A stretch of DNA of 64,000 nt. Source: Methylobacterium fujisawaense. Lineage in GTDB: Bacteria > Pseudomonadota > Alphaproteobacteria > Rhizobiales > Beijerinckiaceae. This document shows positions 56,550 through 64,000 of this stretch, piece after piece; within the stretch, counting starts at the first letter, position 1; the number at the start of each line of letters is the position of its first letter. Below the pieces are notes generated by a model that saw only the letters and a list, made by a program, of their open reading frames with translations, had not been told where the DNA came from and did not search any database. The DNA lies in contig NZ_JACJIM010000010.1 in assembly GCF_014138435.1 (NCBI RefSeq), positions 62,001 through 126,000 of the forward strand, in the 5' to 3' direction. A program made the position numbers and the translations under genes.

Positions 56550-59396
56550 CTACGCCACGGCGGCCTTGAGGGCCGCCGCGATGCGCTTCAGCCCGGCCTC
56601 GAGGTCGCCCTTGATGTGGACCCGCAGCGCCCGCCGGCCCCGCTCGGCCAGCACGGCGAAATCACCCCGCGCCTGCGCGGCCACGACGGTGGCGAAGCCG
56701 AGGGAGCGGCCCGGGATCGGCAGGTCCTGCGACGGATCCGCGGTGATCTGCAGGAACACGCCGGTATCCGGGCCGCCCTTGTAGGCCTGACCGGTGGAGT
56801 GCAGGAACCGGGGCCCGAACTCCAGGCAGGTCGCCACCTTGCGGGTGTCGCGTACGGCGATCCGTGCCTCCTGGAGGATATCGGCGGTCTCGGCGTTGCG
56901 CGGCACGTAGGCGAGCAGCCCGAGGTAATCGCCGTCCTTCAGCCGGGCGATCTGCGCCTTGAGCGCAGGCTCCAGGCCGTCGGTCGCCTGCTTCAAACCG
57001 TCCGCGTTCTGCGGGTCGGCGTAGAGGGCGATCGCATCATCCGAGAAGAGCGGCGTCTCCGCGGGGAGGGCGCCGCTCGCCTCGGCCTCGGCGAACAGCT
57101 TCTTGGTCTCGACCTTGCTGGCCTCGACGTCGGGCTGGTCGAACGGGTTGATGCCGATCACCGCGCCGGCCACGGCGGTGGCCATCTCCAGCCGGTAGAA
57201 TTCCTGCGGCAGCTGCTCGACCGAATCGAGGGTGATGCGGGCGATCGGGTGGCCGTCCCGCTCCAGGGCCCGCAGGGCCTCGTCCTGCGCCGCCTCGGCG
57301 TTGCCGTCGAGGCGGAGATAGATGAAGAACCGGTCGTGCCCGTAGACCGCCGGAACGCCCACCGGCTCGCCGTCCACGGGAACCAAGCCCTTGCCCTGCT
57401 TGCCGGTCGATTCCGCGATCAGCTGCTCGGCCCAGGCGCCGAAGCTCGCGATCGCCGGGGAGGCGACGATCGTCACCTTGTCGCGGCCGGCCAGCGCCGC
57501 CGCGCCCATGGCGGTCCCGAGCAGCACGCCCGGGTTCTGGGCCGGGGGCACCGCCGGGCCGCAGGAACGGACCATGATTCGGGCCGTCTCCAGAAGCGCC
57601 TTGACGTCGAGGCCCATGGCGGCCGCCGGCACGAGGCCGAAGGCCGAGAGCACCGAGTAGCGCCCGCCGATCTGCTTCACGCCGTAGAAGATGCGCTTGA
57701 ACCCGTCCGCCTTCGCGGCGCGCTCCATGTCGGAGCCGGGGTCGGTGACGGCCACGAAGTGGCCGCCGGCCCGGTCGCCGAGCACGTCCTTGGCGCGGGC
57801 CAGGAAGTAGTCGCGGAAGACGTTGGGCTCCAGCGTCGAGCCGGATTTCGACGCGACGATGAACAGCGTCTTCGCCAGATCGATGCTCGCCTCCAGGGCG
57901 CGCACCTGATCCGGGTGGGTCGAGTCGAGGATCTGAAGCTTCGGGAAGCCTTCGCGCTGGCCGTAGGTCAGGCTCAGAACCTCCGGGCCGAGGCTCGATC
58001 CGCCCATGCCCAGCACGACGACGTCGGTGAAGCCTTCCGCCTTCACCCAGTCCGAGAAAGCCGCGTAGTCGGCGGCCTTCTCCAGTTCCTCCTCGACGAT
58101 GTGCAGCCAGCCGAGCCAGTTCGCCTCGTCATGGCCGGACCAGACCGAGGCATCGCCCGCCCAGAGCCGACGGATCGAGCCGCTCGCGCGCCAGGATTCG
58201 ACGGTCTTCTTGGCCTCGGCCGCGAGGGTGTCGTCCATGACGAGGCTCTGGCCGTCCAGCCGATGCCCCAGGAGCGCGGTGCGCTTGCCCGCCACGGCGC
58301 CGAGCAGGTTGTCGGCGGCGTCGATGAAGAGCTGCACGCCCTCCTTCACCAGCTGCTCGGCGACGGCCTCGATGTCGATGCCGGACCGCGCGAGCTTGGC
58401 CATCACGGCCTCGGCGCCGGGCACGTCCTCCTCGATCGTCGCCCGCACCACGCCGTGGTCGCGGAACGCGTCCATGGTGGCGGGCGGCATGGTGTTGACG
58501 GTGTTCGGCCCGATCAGCTCCTCGACGTAGAGGACGTCCGAATAGGCCTTGTTCTTCGTGCCGGTGGAGGCCCAGAGCAGGCGCTGCGCCTTGGCGCCCT
58601 TCTCGGCCAGGGCCGTCCACTTGGACTCCGCGAAGATCCGCTTGTAACGCTGGTAGGCGAGCTTGGCGTTGGCGATCGCCACCTTTCCCTTCAGCTGCTC
58701 CAGGGCGAATTTCTCGTCGGGATCGTTGGCCTCGGCGATCTTCTCGTCGAGGCGCTTGTCGACCAGGACGTCGATGCGGCTGATGAAGAAGCTCGCCACG
58801 CTGGCGACCTTCGAGACGTCGTGGCCGGCCTTCGCGCGCGCGTCCAGCCCGTCGATGAAGGCGCGGGCTACGGCCTCGTAGGCCTCCTGCGAGAACAGGA
58901 GGGTGACGTTGATCGAGATGCCCTCGCTGGTGAGCTGCCGGATCGCCGGGATACCCTCCGGTGTGGCCGGCACCTTCACCATCAGGTTGTCGCGGGCGAC
59001 CGCCTTGTGCAAGCGCCGGGCTTCGGCCAGCGTCTCCTCGGTGTCGAGGGCGAGGTAGGGCGAGACCTCCAGGCTGACATAGCCGTCGGCCCCGTCGCTC
59101 GCCTCGTAGACCGGGCGGAGCACGTCGGCGGCCGCCTGGATGTCGGCGATGGCGAGACCCTCGTAGAGGTCGATGACGCGGCTGTCCCCTGTCACCTGAA
59201 CGGCCTTCAGGCTGTCGTCGTACTCGTCCGAGTGCCCGATCGCCTTCTCGAAGATCGACGGGTTGGAGGTGACGCCGCGCAAGCCGTCGCGCTCGACGAG
59301 CTGCTTCAGTTCGCCTTTCTGGATGAAGCCGCGGGCCACGAAGTCGAGCCAGACCGCCTGATCCTGTTCGTCGTGCAGGGCCTTGAGCGCGTTCAT
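56550..59396 (-). CDS. Bifunctional transaldolase/glucose-6-phosphate isomerase
   Basis: 948 residues from ATG 59396. Residues 1 to ~370 are a transaldolase (GVTSNPSIFEKAIGHS near 41, Schiff-base lysine Lys141 in NLMVKVPATPEG, FISRIDVLVDKRL). After a linker, ~400-948 are a phosphoglucose isomerase (VLGMGGSSLGPEVL, ASKSGSTLEPNVFRDYF, FSAFGLVPAA-type loop, and GINPFDQPDVEASK near the C-terminus). The two activities interconvert sedoheptulose/erythrose and glucose/fructose phosphates. Such fusions are known in several bacteria. It lies between tkt and gnd in one strand. Confidence 0.92.
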   Translation of the reverse strand: MNALKALHDEQDQAVWLDFVARGFIQKGELKQLVERDGLRGVTSNPSIFEKAIGHSDEYDDSLKAVQVTGDSRVIDLYEGLAIADIQAAADVLRPVYEASDGADGYVSLEVSPYLALDTEETLAEARRLHKAVARDNLMVKVPATPEGIPAIRQLTSEGISINVTLLFSQEAYEAVARAFIDGLDARAKAGHDVSKVASVASFFISRIDVLVDKRLDEKIAEANDPDEKFALEQLKGKVAIANAKLAYQRYKRIFAESKWTALAEKGAKAQRLLWASTGTKNKAYSDVLYVEELIGPNTVNTMPPATMDAFRDHGVVRATIEEDVPGAEAVMAKLARSGIDIEAVAEQLVKEGVQLFIDAADNLLGAVAGKRTALLGHRLDGQSLVMDDTLAAEAKKTVESWRASGSIRRLWAGDASVWSGHDEANWLGWLHIVEEELEKAADYAAFSDWVKAEGFTDVVVLGMGGSSLGPEVLSLTYGQREGFPKLQILDSTHPDQVRALEASIDLAKTLFIVASKSGSTLEPNVFRDYFLARAKDVLGDRAGGHFVAVTDPGSDMERAAKADGFKRIFYGVKQIGGRYSVLSAFGLVPAAAMGLDVKALLETARIMVRSCGPAVPPAQNPGVLLGTAMGAAALAGRDKVTIVASPAIASFGAWAEQLIAESTGKQGKGLVPVDGEPVGVPAVYGHDRFFIYLRLDGNAEAAQDEALRALERDGHPIARITLDSVEQLPQEFYRLEMATAVAGAVIGINPFDQPDVEASKVETKKLFAEAEASGALPAETPLFSDDAIALYADPQNADGLKQATDGLEPALKAQIARLKDGDYLGLLAYVPRNAETADILQEARIAVRDTRKVATCLEFGPRFLHSTGQAYKGGPDTGVFLQITADPSQDLPIPGRSLGFATVVAAQARGDFAVLAERGRRALRVHIKGDLEAGLKRIAAALKAAVA

Positions 59397-59438
59397 GTCG
59401 GTTCCTCGTCTCGCGTGCCGCCACTTGCCGGGCGCTCT

Positions 59439-59610
59439 CCCTCCCCCCTCTGCAGGGGAGGGTGGCCCTCGCGTCTGCGAGGGTCGGGAGAGGGGGACCC
59501 GGGTTCAGGGAAGGACGCGGCCTTCATAAAGGACGGCACCGTCCTGTGCACCGTCGCTCCCCTCTCCCGACCCCCTTCGGGGTCTCCCTCCCCCCGCAGA
59601 GGGGGGAGGG
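59439..59610. repeat. Long-armed palindromic element between tkt and tal-pgi
   Basis: The left arm (59439-59497) runs CCCTCCCCCCTCTGC ... GGGTCGGGAGAGGGG and the right arm (59558-59610) runs CCCCTCTCCCGACCC ... GCAGAGGGGGGAGGG, so the arms are inverted copies of about 55 bases. Each arm is itself a smaller imperfect hairpin. A 60-base unique centre (59498-59557) separates them. It occupies most of the 233-base spacer, which otherwise has no gene. Structure resembles a MITE or BIME. Confidence 0.75.
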
Positions 59611-59629
59611 AGGCGTCGCGCATCAGCTG

Positions 59630-61705
59630 TTACCGCTTATGCTTGGCCATCTGCGCCTTCGCGGCCTCCAGGACCTTGTCGGGGGTGAAGCCGAATTTGG
59701 TCTGGAGATCCTTGATCGGCGCCGAGGCGCCGAAGGTGTGCATGCCGATGATCGCGCCCTCGGAGCCGGCGTAGCGGTCCCAGCCGATGACACTGCCCTG
59801 CTCGACGGCCACCCGTGCCTTGACGGCGGGCGGCAGCACCGAGTCGCGGTAGGCCTGATCCTGCCGCTCGAACAGGTCCCAGGACGGCATCGACACCACC
59901 CGGGCCTTCACGCCCTCGGCCTTCAGCGCCTCGTAGGCGCCGACGCAGAGCTGCACCTCGGAACCCGAGCCCAGCAGGATGACGTCGGGCGTGCCGTCGC
60001 AATCGGCGAGCACGTAGCCGCCCTTGGCGGTGCCGGAGGCCGCGCCGTACCGGGTCCGGTCGAGGGTCGGCAGCGGCTGGCGGGAGAGCGCGAGCACGGC
60101 CGGCTGGTTCCTCAGCGAGAAGATCACCCGGTAGGCCTCGGCCACTTCGTTGGCATCGGCCGGGCGCAGGGTCACGAGGCCCGGGATGCAGCGCAGCGAC
60201 AGCAGCTGCTCGACGGGCTGGTGGGTCGGCCCGTCCTCGCCCACGCCGATCGAATCGTGCGTGAAGATGTGGAAGACTGGCAGCTCCATCAGGGCGGCGA
60301 GACGGATCGGCGGGCGCATGTAATCGGCGAAAACCAGGAAGGTCGCGCCGTAGGCCCGCAGCCCCGAGAGGCCGAGGCCGTTCACGATCGAGCCCATGGC
60401 GTGTTCGCGGACGCCGAAATGCAGGTTGCGGCCGCCCGGCGAGAACGGGCCGAACGAGCCCGCGCCCTCGAAGGTCAGGTTCGACTTGTTGGACGGCGCC
60501 AGATCCGCCGAGCCGCCGAGCAGGAACGGCACGTGCTGGGCGATGGCGTTCAGCACCTTGCCGGAGGATTCCCGGGTGGCGAGGCCCTTGGCGTCGGCCT
60601 CGAAGACCAGGATGTCCTTGTCCCAGCCGTGCGGCAGCCGGCCTTCCAGGAAGGCGTTCAGGTCCTCGGCGTGGGCGGCATCCGCCGCCTTGGCCTGGCT
60701 CAGCAGGCCCTGCCACGCGTCGTAGAGGCCGGCGCCGCGCTTGCCGATCCCATCGCGGAAATTCTCGCGGACGCCGTCCGGGACGAGGAACTGCGCGTCC
60801 TCCGGCCAGCCGTAGGCGCGCTTGGCCCCCTTGACCTCGTCTTCGCCCAGCGCGTCCGAGTGGGCCTTGGACGTGCCCTGCTTCTTCGGCGCCCCGTAGC
60901 CGATCACCGACTTGACGATGATCAGGGTCGGCCGGTCGTTGGTGGCGAGGAAGGTCTCGATCGAGCCGGCGAGCGCGTGCACGTCGTTGGCGTCCGCAAC
61001 GCGCAGAACCTGCCAGCCGTAAGCGAGGAACCGGGTGGCCACCTCCTCGCCGAAGGCCAGCTCGGTGTGGCCCTCGATGGTGATGGTGTTGTCGTCGTAG
61101 ATCCAGCAGAGGTTCGCGAGCCGGAGGTGGCCGGCGAGGGACGCAGCCTCCGAGGCCACGCCCTCCATCAGGTCGCCGTCCGAGCACATCGCGTAGACGT
61201 TGTAGTCGAAGAGCGGCAGGTTCGGCCTGTTCAGGTGCTGGCCGAGGAAGCGGCTGCCCATGGCCATGCCGACCGAGTTGGCCACACCCTGGCCGAGCGG
61301 GCCGGTGGTGGTCTCGACGCCGGTGGTGAAGTGGTACTCGGGATGGCCCGGGGTCCGGCTGTCCAGCTGGCGGAACTTCTTGATGTCGTCCAGCGACACC
61401 GCCGGCGCGTTGCCGCCGTCGCTCTGCGCGACGCCCGCGAGATGCAGCAGCCCGTAGAGCAGCATCGAGGCGTGGCCGCAGGACAGCACGAAGCGGTCGC
61501 GGTTCGGCCAGTGCGGATGGGCCGGATCGTAGCGCAGGTAGCGGTTCCACAGGGTGTAGGCGACCGGCGCCAGCGCCATGGGCGCGCCGGCATGGCCGGA
61601 ATTGGCCTTCTGCACCGCGTCGATCGCGAGCGTCCGGATCGTGTTGATGCTGAGCGTATCGATCTCAGCGAGGTCCGCCTTGGCGGGAGTGTCAGCACCG
61701 CTCAT
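59630..61705 (-). CDS. tkt: Transketolase
   Basis: 691 residues from ATG 61705. Thiamine diphosphate enzyme: NSGHAGAPMALAPVAYTLW, GPLGQGVANSVGMAMG, TPP motif CSDGDLMEGVASEAASLAG, NDGRPTLI-type region, then FGVREHAMGSIVNGL with catalytic Glu and DSIGVGEDGPTHQPVEQL. In Methylobacterium it joins the pentose phosphate pathway (and formaldehyde/serine cycle balancing). The start overlaps the stop of the GH15 gene as ATGA, so the two are coupled. Confidence 0.96.
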   Translation of the reverse strand: MSGADTPAKADLAEIDTLSINTIRTLAIDAVQKANSGHAGAPMALAPVAYTLWNRYLRYDPAHPHWPNRDRFVLSCGHASMLLYGLLHLAGVAQSDGGNAPAVSLDDIKKFRQLDSRTPGHPEYHFTTGVETTTGPLGQGVANSVGMAMGSRFLGQHLNRPNLPLFDYNVYAMCSDGDLMEGVASEAASLAGHLRLANLCWIYDDNTITIEGHTELAFGEEVATRFLAYGWQVLRVADANDVHALAGSIETFLATNDRPTLIIVKSVIGYGAPKKQGTSKAHSDALGEDEVKGAKRAYGWPEDAQFLVPDGVRENFRDGIGKRGAGLYDAWQGLLSQAKAADAAHAEDLNAFLEGRLPHGWDKDILVFEADAKGLATRESSGKVLNAIAQHVPFLLGGSADLAPSNKSNLTFEGAGSFGPFSPGGRNLHFGVREHAMGSIVNGLGLSGLRAYGATFLVFADYMRPPIRLAALMELPVFHIFTHDSIGVGEDGPTHQPVEQLLSLRCIPGLVTLRPADANEVAEAYRVIFSLRNQPAVLALSRQPLPTLDRTRYGAASGTAKGGYVLADCDGTPDVILLGSGSEVQLCVGAYEALKAEGVKARVVSMPSWDLFERQDQAYRDSVLPPAVKARVAVEQGSVIGWDRYAGSEGAIIGMHTFGASAPIKDLQTKFGFTPDKVLEAAKAQMAKHKR

Positions 61706-63591
61706 GATGTCGCGTCTTCCAGTTCGCCTCGCGCGGTCCGTTTCGCGGCTTCGCGCTGCCGTAGGACGGCGGGAGGGGCTCCGTTGGCCTTACCACCCTG
61801 CCGATCCGCCGGCCCTTCGCCGCGCGTATAGCTGAGCAGCGTGTTGACGAGCGCGACGTGCGTGAACGCCTGAGGGAAGTTACCCACAAGACGCTTGGCT
61901 TGCACGTCGTATTCCTCGCTGACCAGGCCGAGATCGGTGCAGATGCCGATCAGGCGCTCGATCAGCACCCCCGCTTCGTCGCGGCGCCCCAGGCCGATGA
62001 GGTTGTCGGCGTACCAGAAGGTGCAGGGCAGGAAAGCCCCCTCGCTGCCCGTCAGGCCGTCGGTCGTCTGGCCCTCGGTCTCGTAGCGGAGGATGAACCC
62101 GTCCCGCATCAGCCCCTTGCCGATCGCCTCGACGGTGCCGATCACCCGGGGGTCGTCCTGCGGCAGGAAGCCGGTATGGGCGATGAGCAGCAGGCTCGCG
62201 TCCAGCGCCTTCGAGCCATAGGACTGGACGAAGCTGTTGAGCGCCGGGTCGAAGCCCTTGGCGCAGACCTCGGCGTGGATCTCGTCCTTGATGGCGCGCC
62301 AGCGCTTGGCATGTTCCTCGGTGGCGCCCGATTCGTGCATCTCGTGCATGCGCAGGGCCCGGTCGAACGCCACCCAGGCCATGACCTTGGAATGGGTGAA
62401 GTGGCGCCGCCCGCCGCGCACCTCCCAGATCCCCTCGTCGGGCTCGCGCCATGCCTGCTCCAGGTGGCCGAGGATCGCGAGGCCGACCCGCAGGCCGTCC
62501 TGGCTCACCGGCAATCCGCGGGCATGAGCCTGATAGAGCGCGTCGAACAGCTCGCCGTAGACGTCGATCTGGAACTGGCTGGCGGCGGCGTTGCCGATTC
62601 GCACGGGCCTCGAATTCTCGTAGCCCGGCAGCCAGTCGAGCTCGATCTCGGGCAGCAGCCGCTCGCCGCCGATCCCGTAGAGGATGTGCGCCTGCTCGGG
62701 ATTGCCGGCCACGGCCCGAAGCAGCCAGCCCAGCCAGTCCCGGGCCTCGTCGATATAGCCCGCATCCATCAGGGCGATCAGGGTCAGGGTCGAATCGCGC
62801 AGCCAGCAGAACCGGTAATCCCAGTTGCGGATCCCGCCGAGCCCCTCCGGCAGGGACGCCGTGGGCGCCGCCACGATGCCGCCGGTGGGTTCGTAGATCA
62901 GCGCCTTGAGGGTCAGCAGGGAGCGCTGGAGCATCCGATCCCAGGGGGCGCCGCCCGCGCAGCGGCACGCCCAATCCCGCCAGTGCTGATCCGTGGCTTC
63001 GAGAACCTTGCGCGGCTCGATCGGGGGCGGATCGTCCTCGTGGGAGGCCCCGTAGCTCAGGACGAACCGGTGCTGGTCGCCGGCATGGACCGTGAACTCG
63101 GCCACGGTGGTCTGCGCCTCCGATCCCTTGAGATGGACGTCGGAGCGCAGCACGACTTTGTGCGGTCCCGAGACGGCGCGCAGGTCGCCCAGCTCGGAGC
63201 GCGACACCCAGGGCACGGCCGAGCCGTAATCGAACCGGACCGCCATCTCCATCCGCATGGCGACCCGCCCGTGCACGCCCTCGACGAGGCGCACGAGATG
63301 CGATCCGTCGCCGACGGGCATGAAGTCCGTGACCAGGACCTCGCCGAGCCGCGTGGTGTGCCGCGTCTCCAGGACGAGGCTGCCCGGGCGGTAGGACCAC
63401 CGGGTCTCGACGTGCTCCGCCTCGGGGAAGATCTTCCAGAAGCCGTGCGCCTCGGTGCCCAGCAGGCTGGTGAACAGGGCGGCCGCGTCGAAGCGCGGCC
63501 AGCACAACCAATCGACGCTGCCCTGCCGGCTGATCAGCGCGGCGCTGCGGCAATCCCCGACGAGCGCGTAATCCTCGATGCGTGCAGCCAT
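61702..63591 (-). CDS. Glycoside hydrolase family 15 protein (glucoamylase/trehalase-like)
   Basis: 629 residues from ATG 63591. N-terminal super-sandwich domain (AARIEDYALVGDCRSAALISR, RYNF-type region), then the alpha/alpha barrel with GIRNWDYRFCWLRDSTLTLIALMDAGY, WLLRAVAGNP, and GEGAFLPCTFWYADNLIGLGR-like end (SEGAFLPCTFWYADNL), which are GH15 hallmarks. Such bacterial enzymes cleave trehalose or other alpha-glucans; the substrate is not set by sequence. It heads the tkt operon with an ATGA overlap, so it may feed glucose into the pentose phosphate genes. Confidence 0.92.
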   Translation of the reverse strand: MAARIEDYALVGDCRSAALISRQGSVDWLCWPRFDAAALFTSLLGTEAHGFWKIFPEAEHVETRWSYRPGSLVLETRHTTRLGEVLVTDFMPVGDGSHLVRLVEGVHGRVAMRMEMAVRFDYGSAVPWVSRSELGDLRAVSGPHKVVLRSDVHLKGSEAQTTVAEFTVHAGDQHRFVLSYGASHEDDPPPIEPRKVLEATDQHWRDWACRCAGGAPWDRMLQRSLLTLKALIYEPTGGIVAAPTASLPEGLGGIRNWDYRFCWLRDSTLTLIALMDAGYIDEARDWLGWLLRAVAGNPEQAHILYGIGGERLLPEIELDWLPGYENSRPVRIGNAAASQFQIDVYGELFDALYQAHARGLPVSQDGLRVGLAILGHLEQAWREPDEGIWEVRGGRRHFTHSKVMAWVAFDRALRMHEMHESGATEEHAKRWRAIKDEIHAEVCAKGFDPALNSFVQSYGSKALDASLLLIAHTGFLPQDDPRVIGTVEAIGKGLMRDGFILRYETEGQTTDGLTGSEGAFLPCTFWYADNLIGLGRRDEAGVLIERLIGICTDLGLVSEEYDVQAKRLVGNFPQAFTHVALVNTLLSYTRGEGPADRQGGKANGAPPAVLRQREAAKRTARGELEDATS

Positions 63592-63698
63592 CCGGCCCCG
63601 GCTCCGGTCCGCGGACGGAAGCTCGGTCCATCCGCTGCGACGCACCTAGGACGTCCGCCCAGGAGATCCAGAGGTTTGGGGCCGGCCCGCGGATGCGG

Positions 63699-63899
63699 TC
63701 AGCGCAGGCAGTCGGCCACCGCCAGGGCCACCGAGCCCTGAACCGACGCCGCACCTTTGCGCACGAAGTCCGCGGCATCGCCGACCGCCCGGGCCGCAGG
63801 GACCAGCGTCTCGACCACCGAGGTGGCAAACGGCAGGGCCCGCCCAGGGAGCAGCGCATCCTCGGCCGGTTCGGCGGCTTCCGCGCGTCCGGGCGCCAT
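63699..63899 (-). CDS. Small hypothetical protein, start uncertain
   Basis: 66 residues from ATG 63899; an in-frame GTG at 63971 could extend it by 24 residues. Acidic, Ala-rich start, then a likely helix PFATSVVETLVPAARAVGDAADFVRKGAASVQGSVALAVADC. No family recognised. No clear ribosome binding site, so the start and even its reality are uncertain. It lies 108 bases upstream of the GH15 start on the same strand and near the window edge. Confidence 0.4.
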   Translation of the reverse strand: MAPGRAEAAEPAEDALLPGRALPFATSVVETLVPAARAVGDAADFVRKGAASVQGSVALAVADCLR

Positions 63900-64000
63900 G
63901 GGATCGATCGGGCTGCGGGGCGCCTCGGGGCAGCGCCGTCCCGGGCAGGTACGTCGACCCGCCACCGCCACATGGGACGTCGCCCGCGCCGTCGTCGCCG

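Noticed and set aside
55398..59774. 1458-codon open frame on the plus strand opposite gnd and tal-pgi
   Set aside because: Mirror frame of real genes; low-complexity Arg/Gly/Val/His composition and no ribosome binding site or domain.
61858..63741. Long plus-strand frame opposite the GH15 gene
   Set aside because: Antisense shadow; no signal or domain.

Overview
The window is a GC-rich alphaproteobacterial chromosome segment, most like Methylobacterium/Methylorubrum or a close relative. This is inferred from codon use, the dcw gene order, CtrA-type TTAA-N7-TTAA boxes, the fused transaldolase/glucose-6-phosphate isomerase and the many GC-rich palindromic intergenic elements; no 16S or tRNA gene is present to confirm it. 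No phage, insertion sequence, CRISPR array, rRNA or tRNA gene was seen. LAYOUT: (1) 1-19.9 kb is the 3' part of the division and cell wall (dcw) cluster and its continuation: murF (partial), mraY, murD, ftsW, murG, murC, murB, ddl, ftsQ, ftsA, ftsZ, lpxC, bamD, recN. Together these make lipid II, assemble the divisome, commit to lipid A synthesis, assemble outer-membrane proteins and repair DNA. The cluster is interrupted by an antisense soluble PAS-PAS chemoreceptor (murD/ftsW) and by a decayed DUF559 nuclease-like gene plus a palindromic element (murC/murB). (2) 19.9-26.3 kb is the phosphate regulon pstS-pstC-pstA-pstB-phoU-phoB behind a clear three-repeat Pho box; phoR is not adjacent. It is preceded by a small NepR-like gene under tandem CtrA boxes. 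(3) 26.4-32.1 kb holds a DsbD/ScsB-type thiol reductase, an M24B aminopeptidase P, a small Rmf-like protein and prmA. (4) 33-36.4 kb is modA-modB-modC (molybdate uptake), with a glutathione transferase on the opposite strand between modB and modC. (5) 36.5-39.6 kb has a tadE/tadG-type pair, a PAS protein with an upstream CtrA box and a 35-residue membrane protein. (6) 39.7-44.1 kb carries an M20 amidohydrolase, a COG3146 (DUF482) acyltransferase-like protein, an LprI-like protein, a glycerophosphodiester phosphodiesterase and a RidA protein. (7) 44.4-48.1 kb is argD-argF-hslO behind a sigma70 promoter with a duplicated palindromic operator candidate. (8) 48.2-49.6 kb encodes a secreted Gly/Arg/Asp-rich protein with four tandem YGSPEYRRL-type repeats and no family I recognise. 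(9) 49.7-54.3 kb holds speG, argE, apaG, a long DCD-type dCTP deaminase, and a convergent DecR-like Lrp regulator and cysteine dioxygenase-family pair. (10) 54.7-63.9 kb is a sugar phosphate cluster on the minus strand: GH15 hydrolase, tkt, tal-pgi fusion, gnd, pgl, without zwf. The most unusual signals are the YGSPEYRRL-repeat protein, the NepR-like gene under tandem CtrA boxes, the other CtrA boxes (lpxC, PAS gene), the decayed DUF559 gene whose neighbouring repeat supplies the murB ribosome binding site, and the argD operator pair. All functional assignments are from reading the sequence, without database searches.
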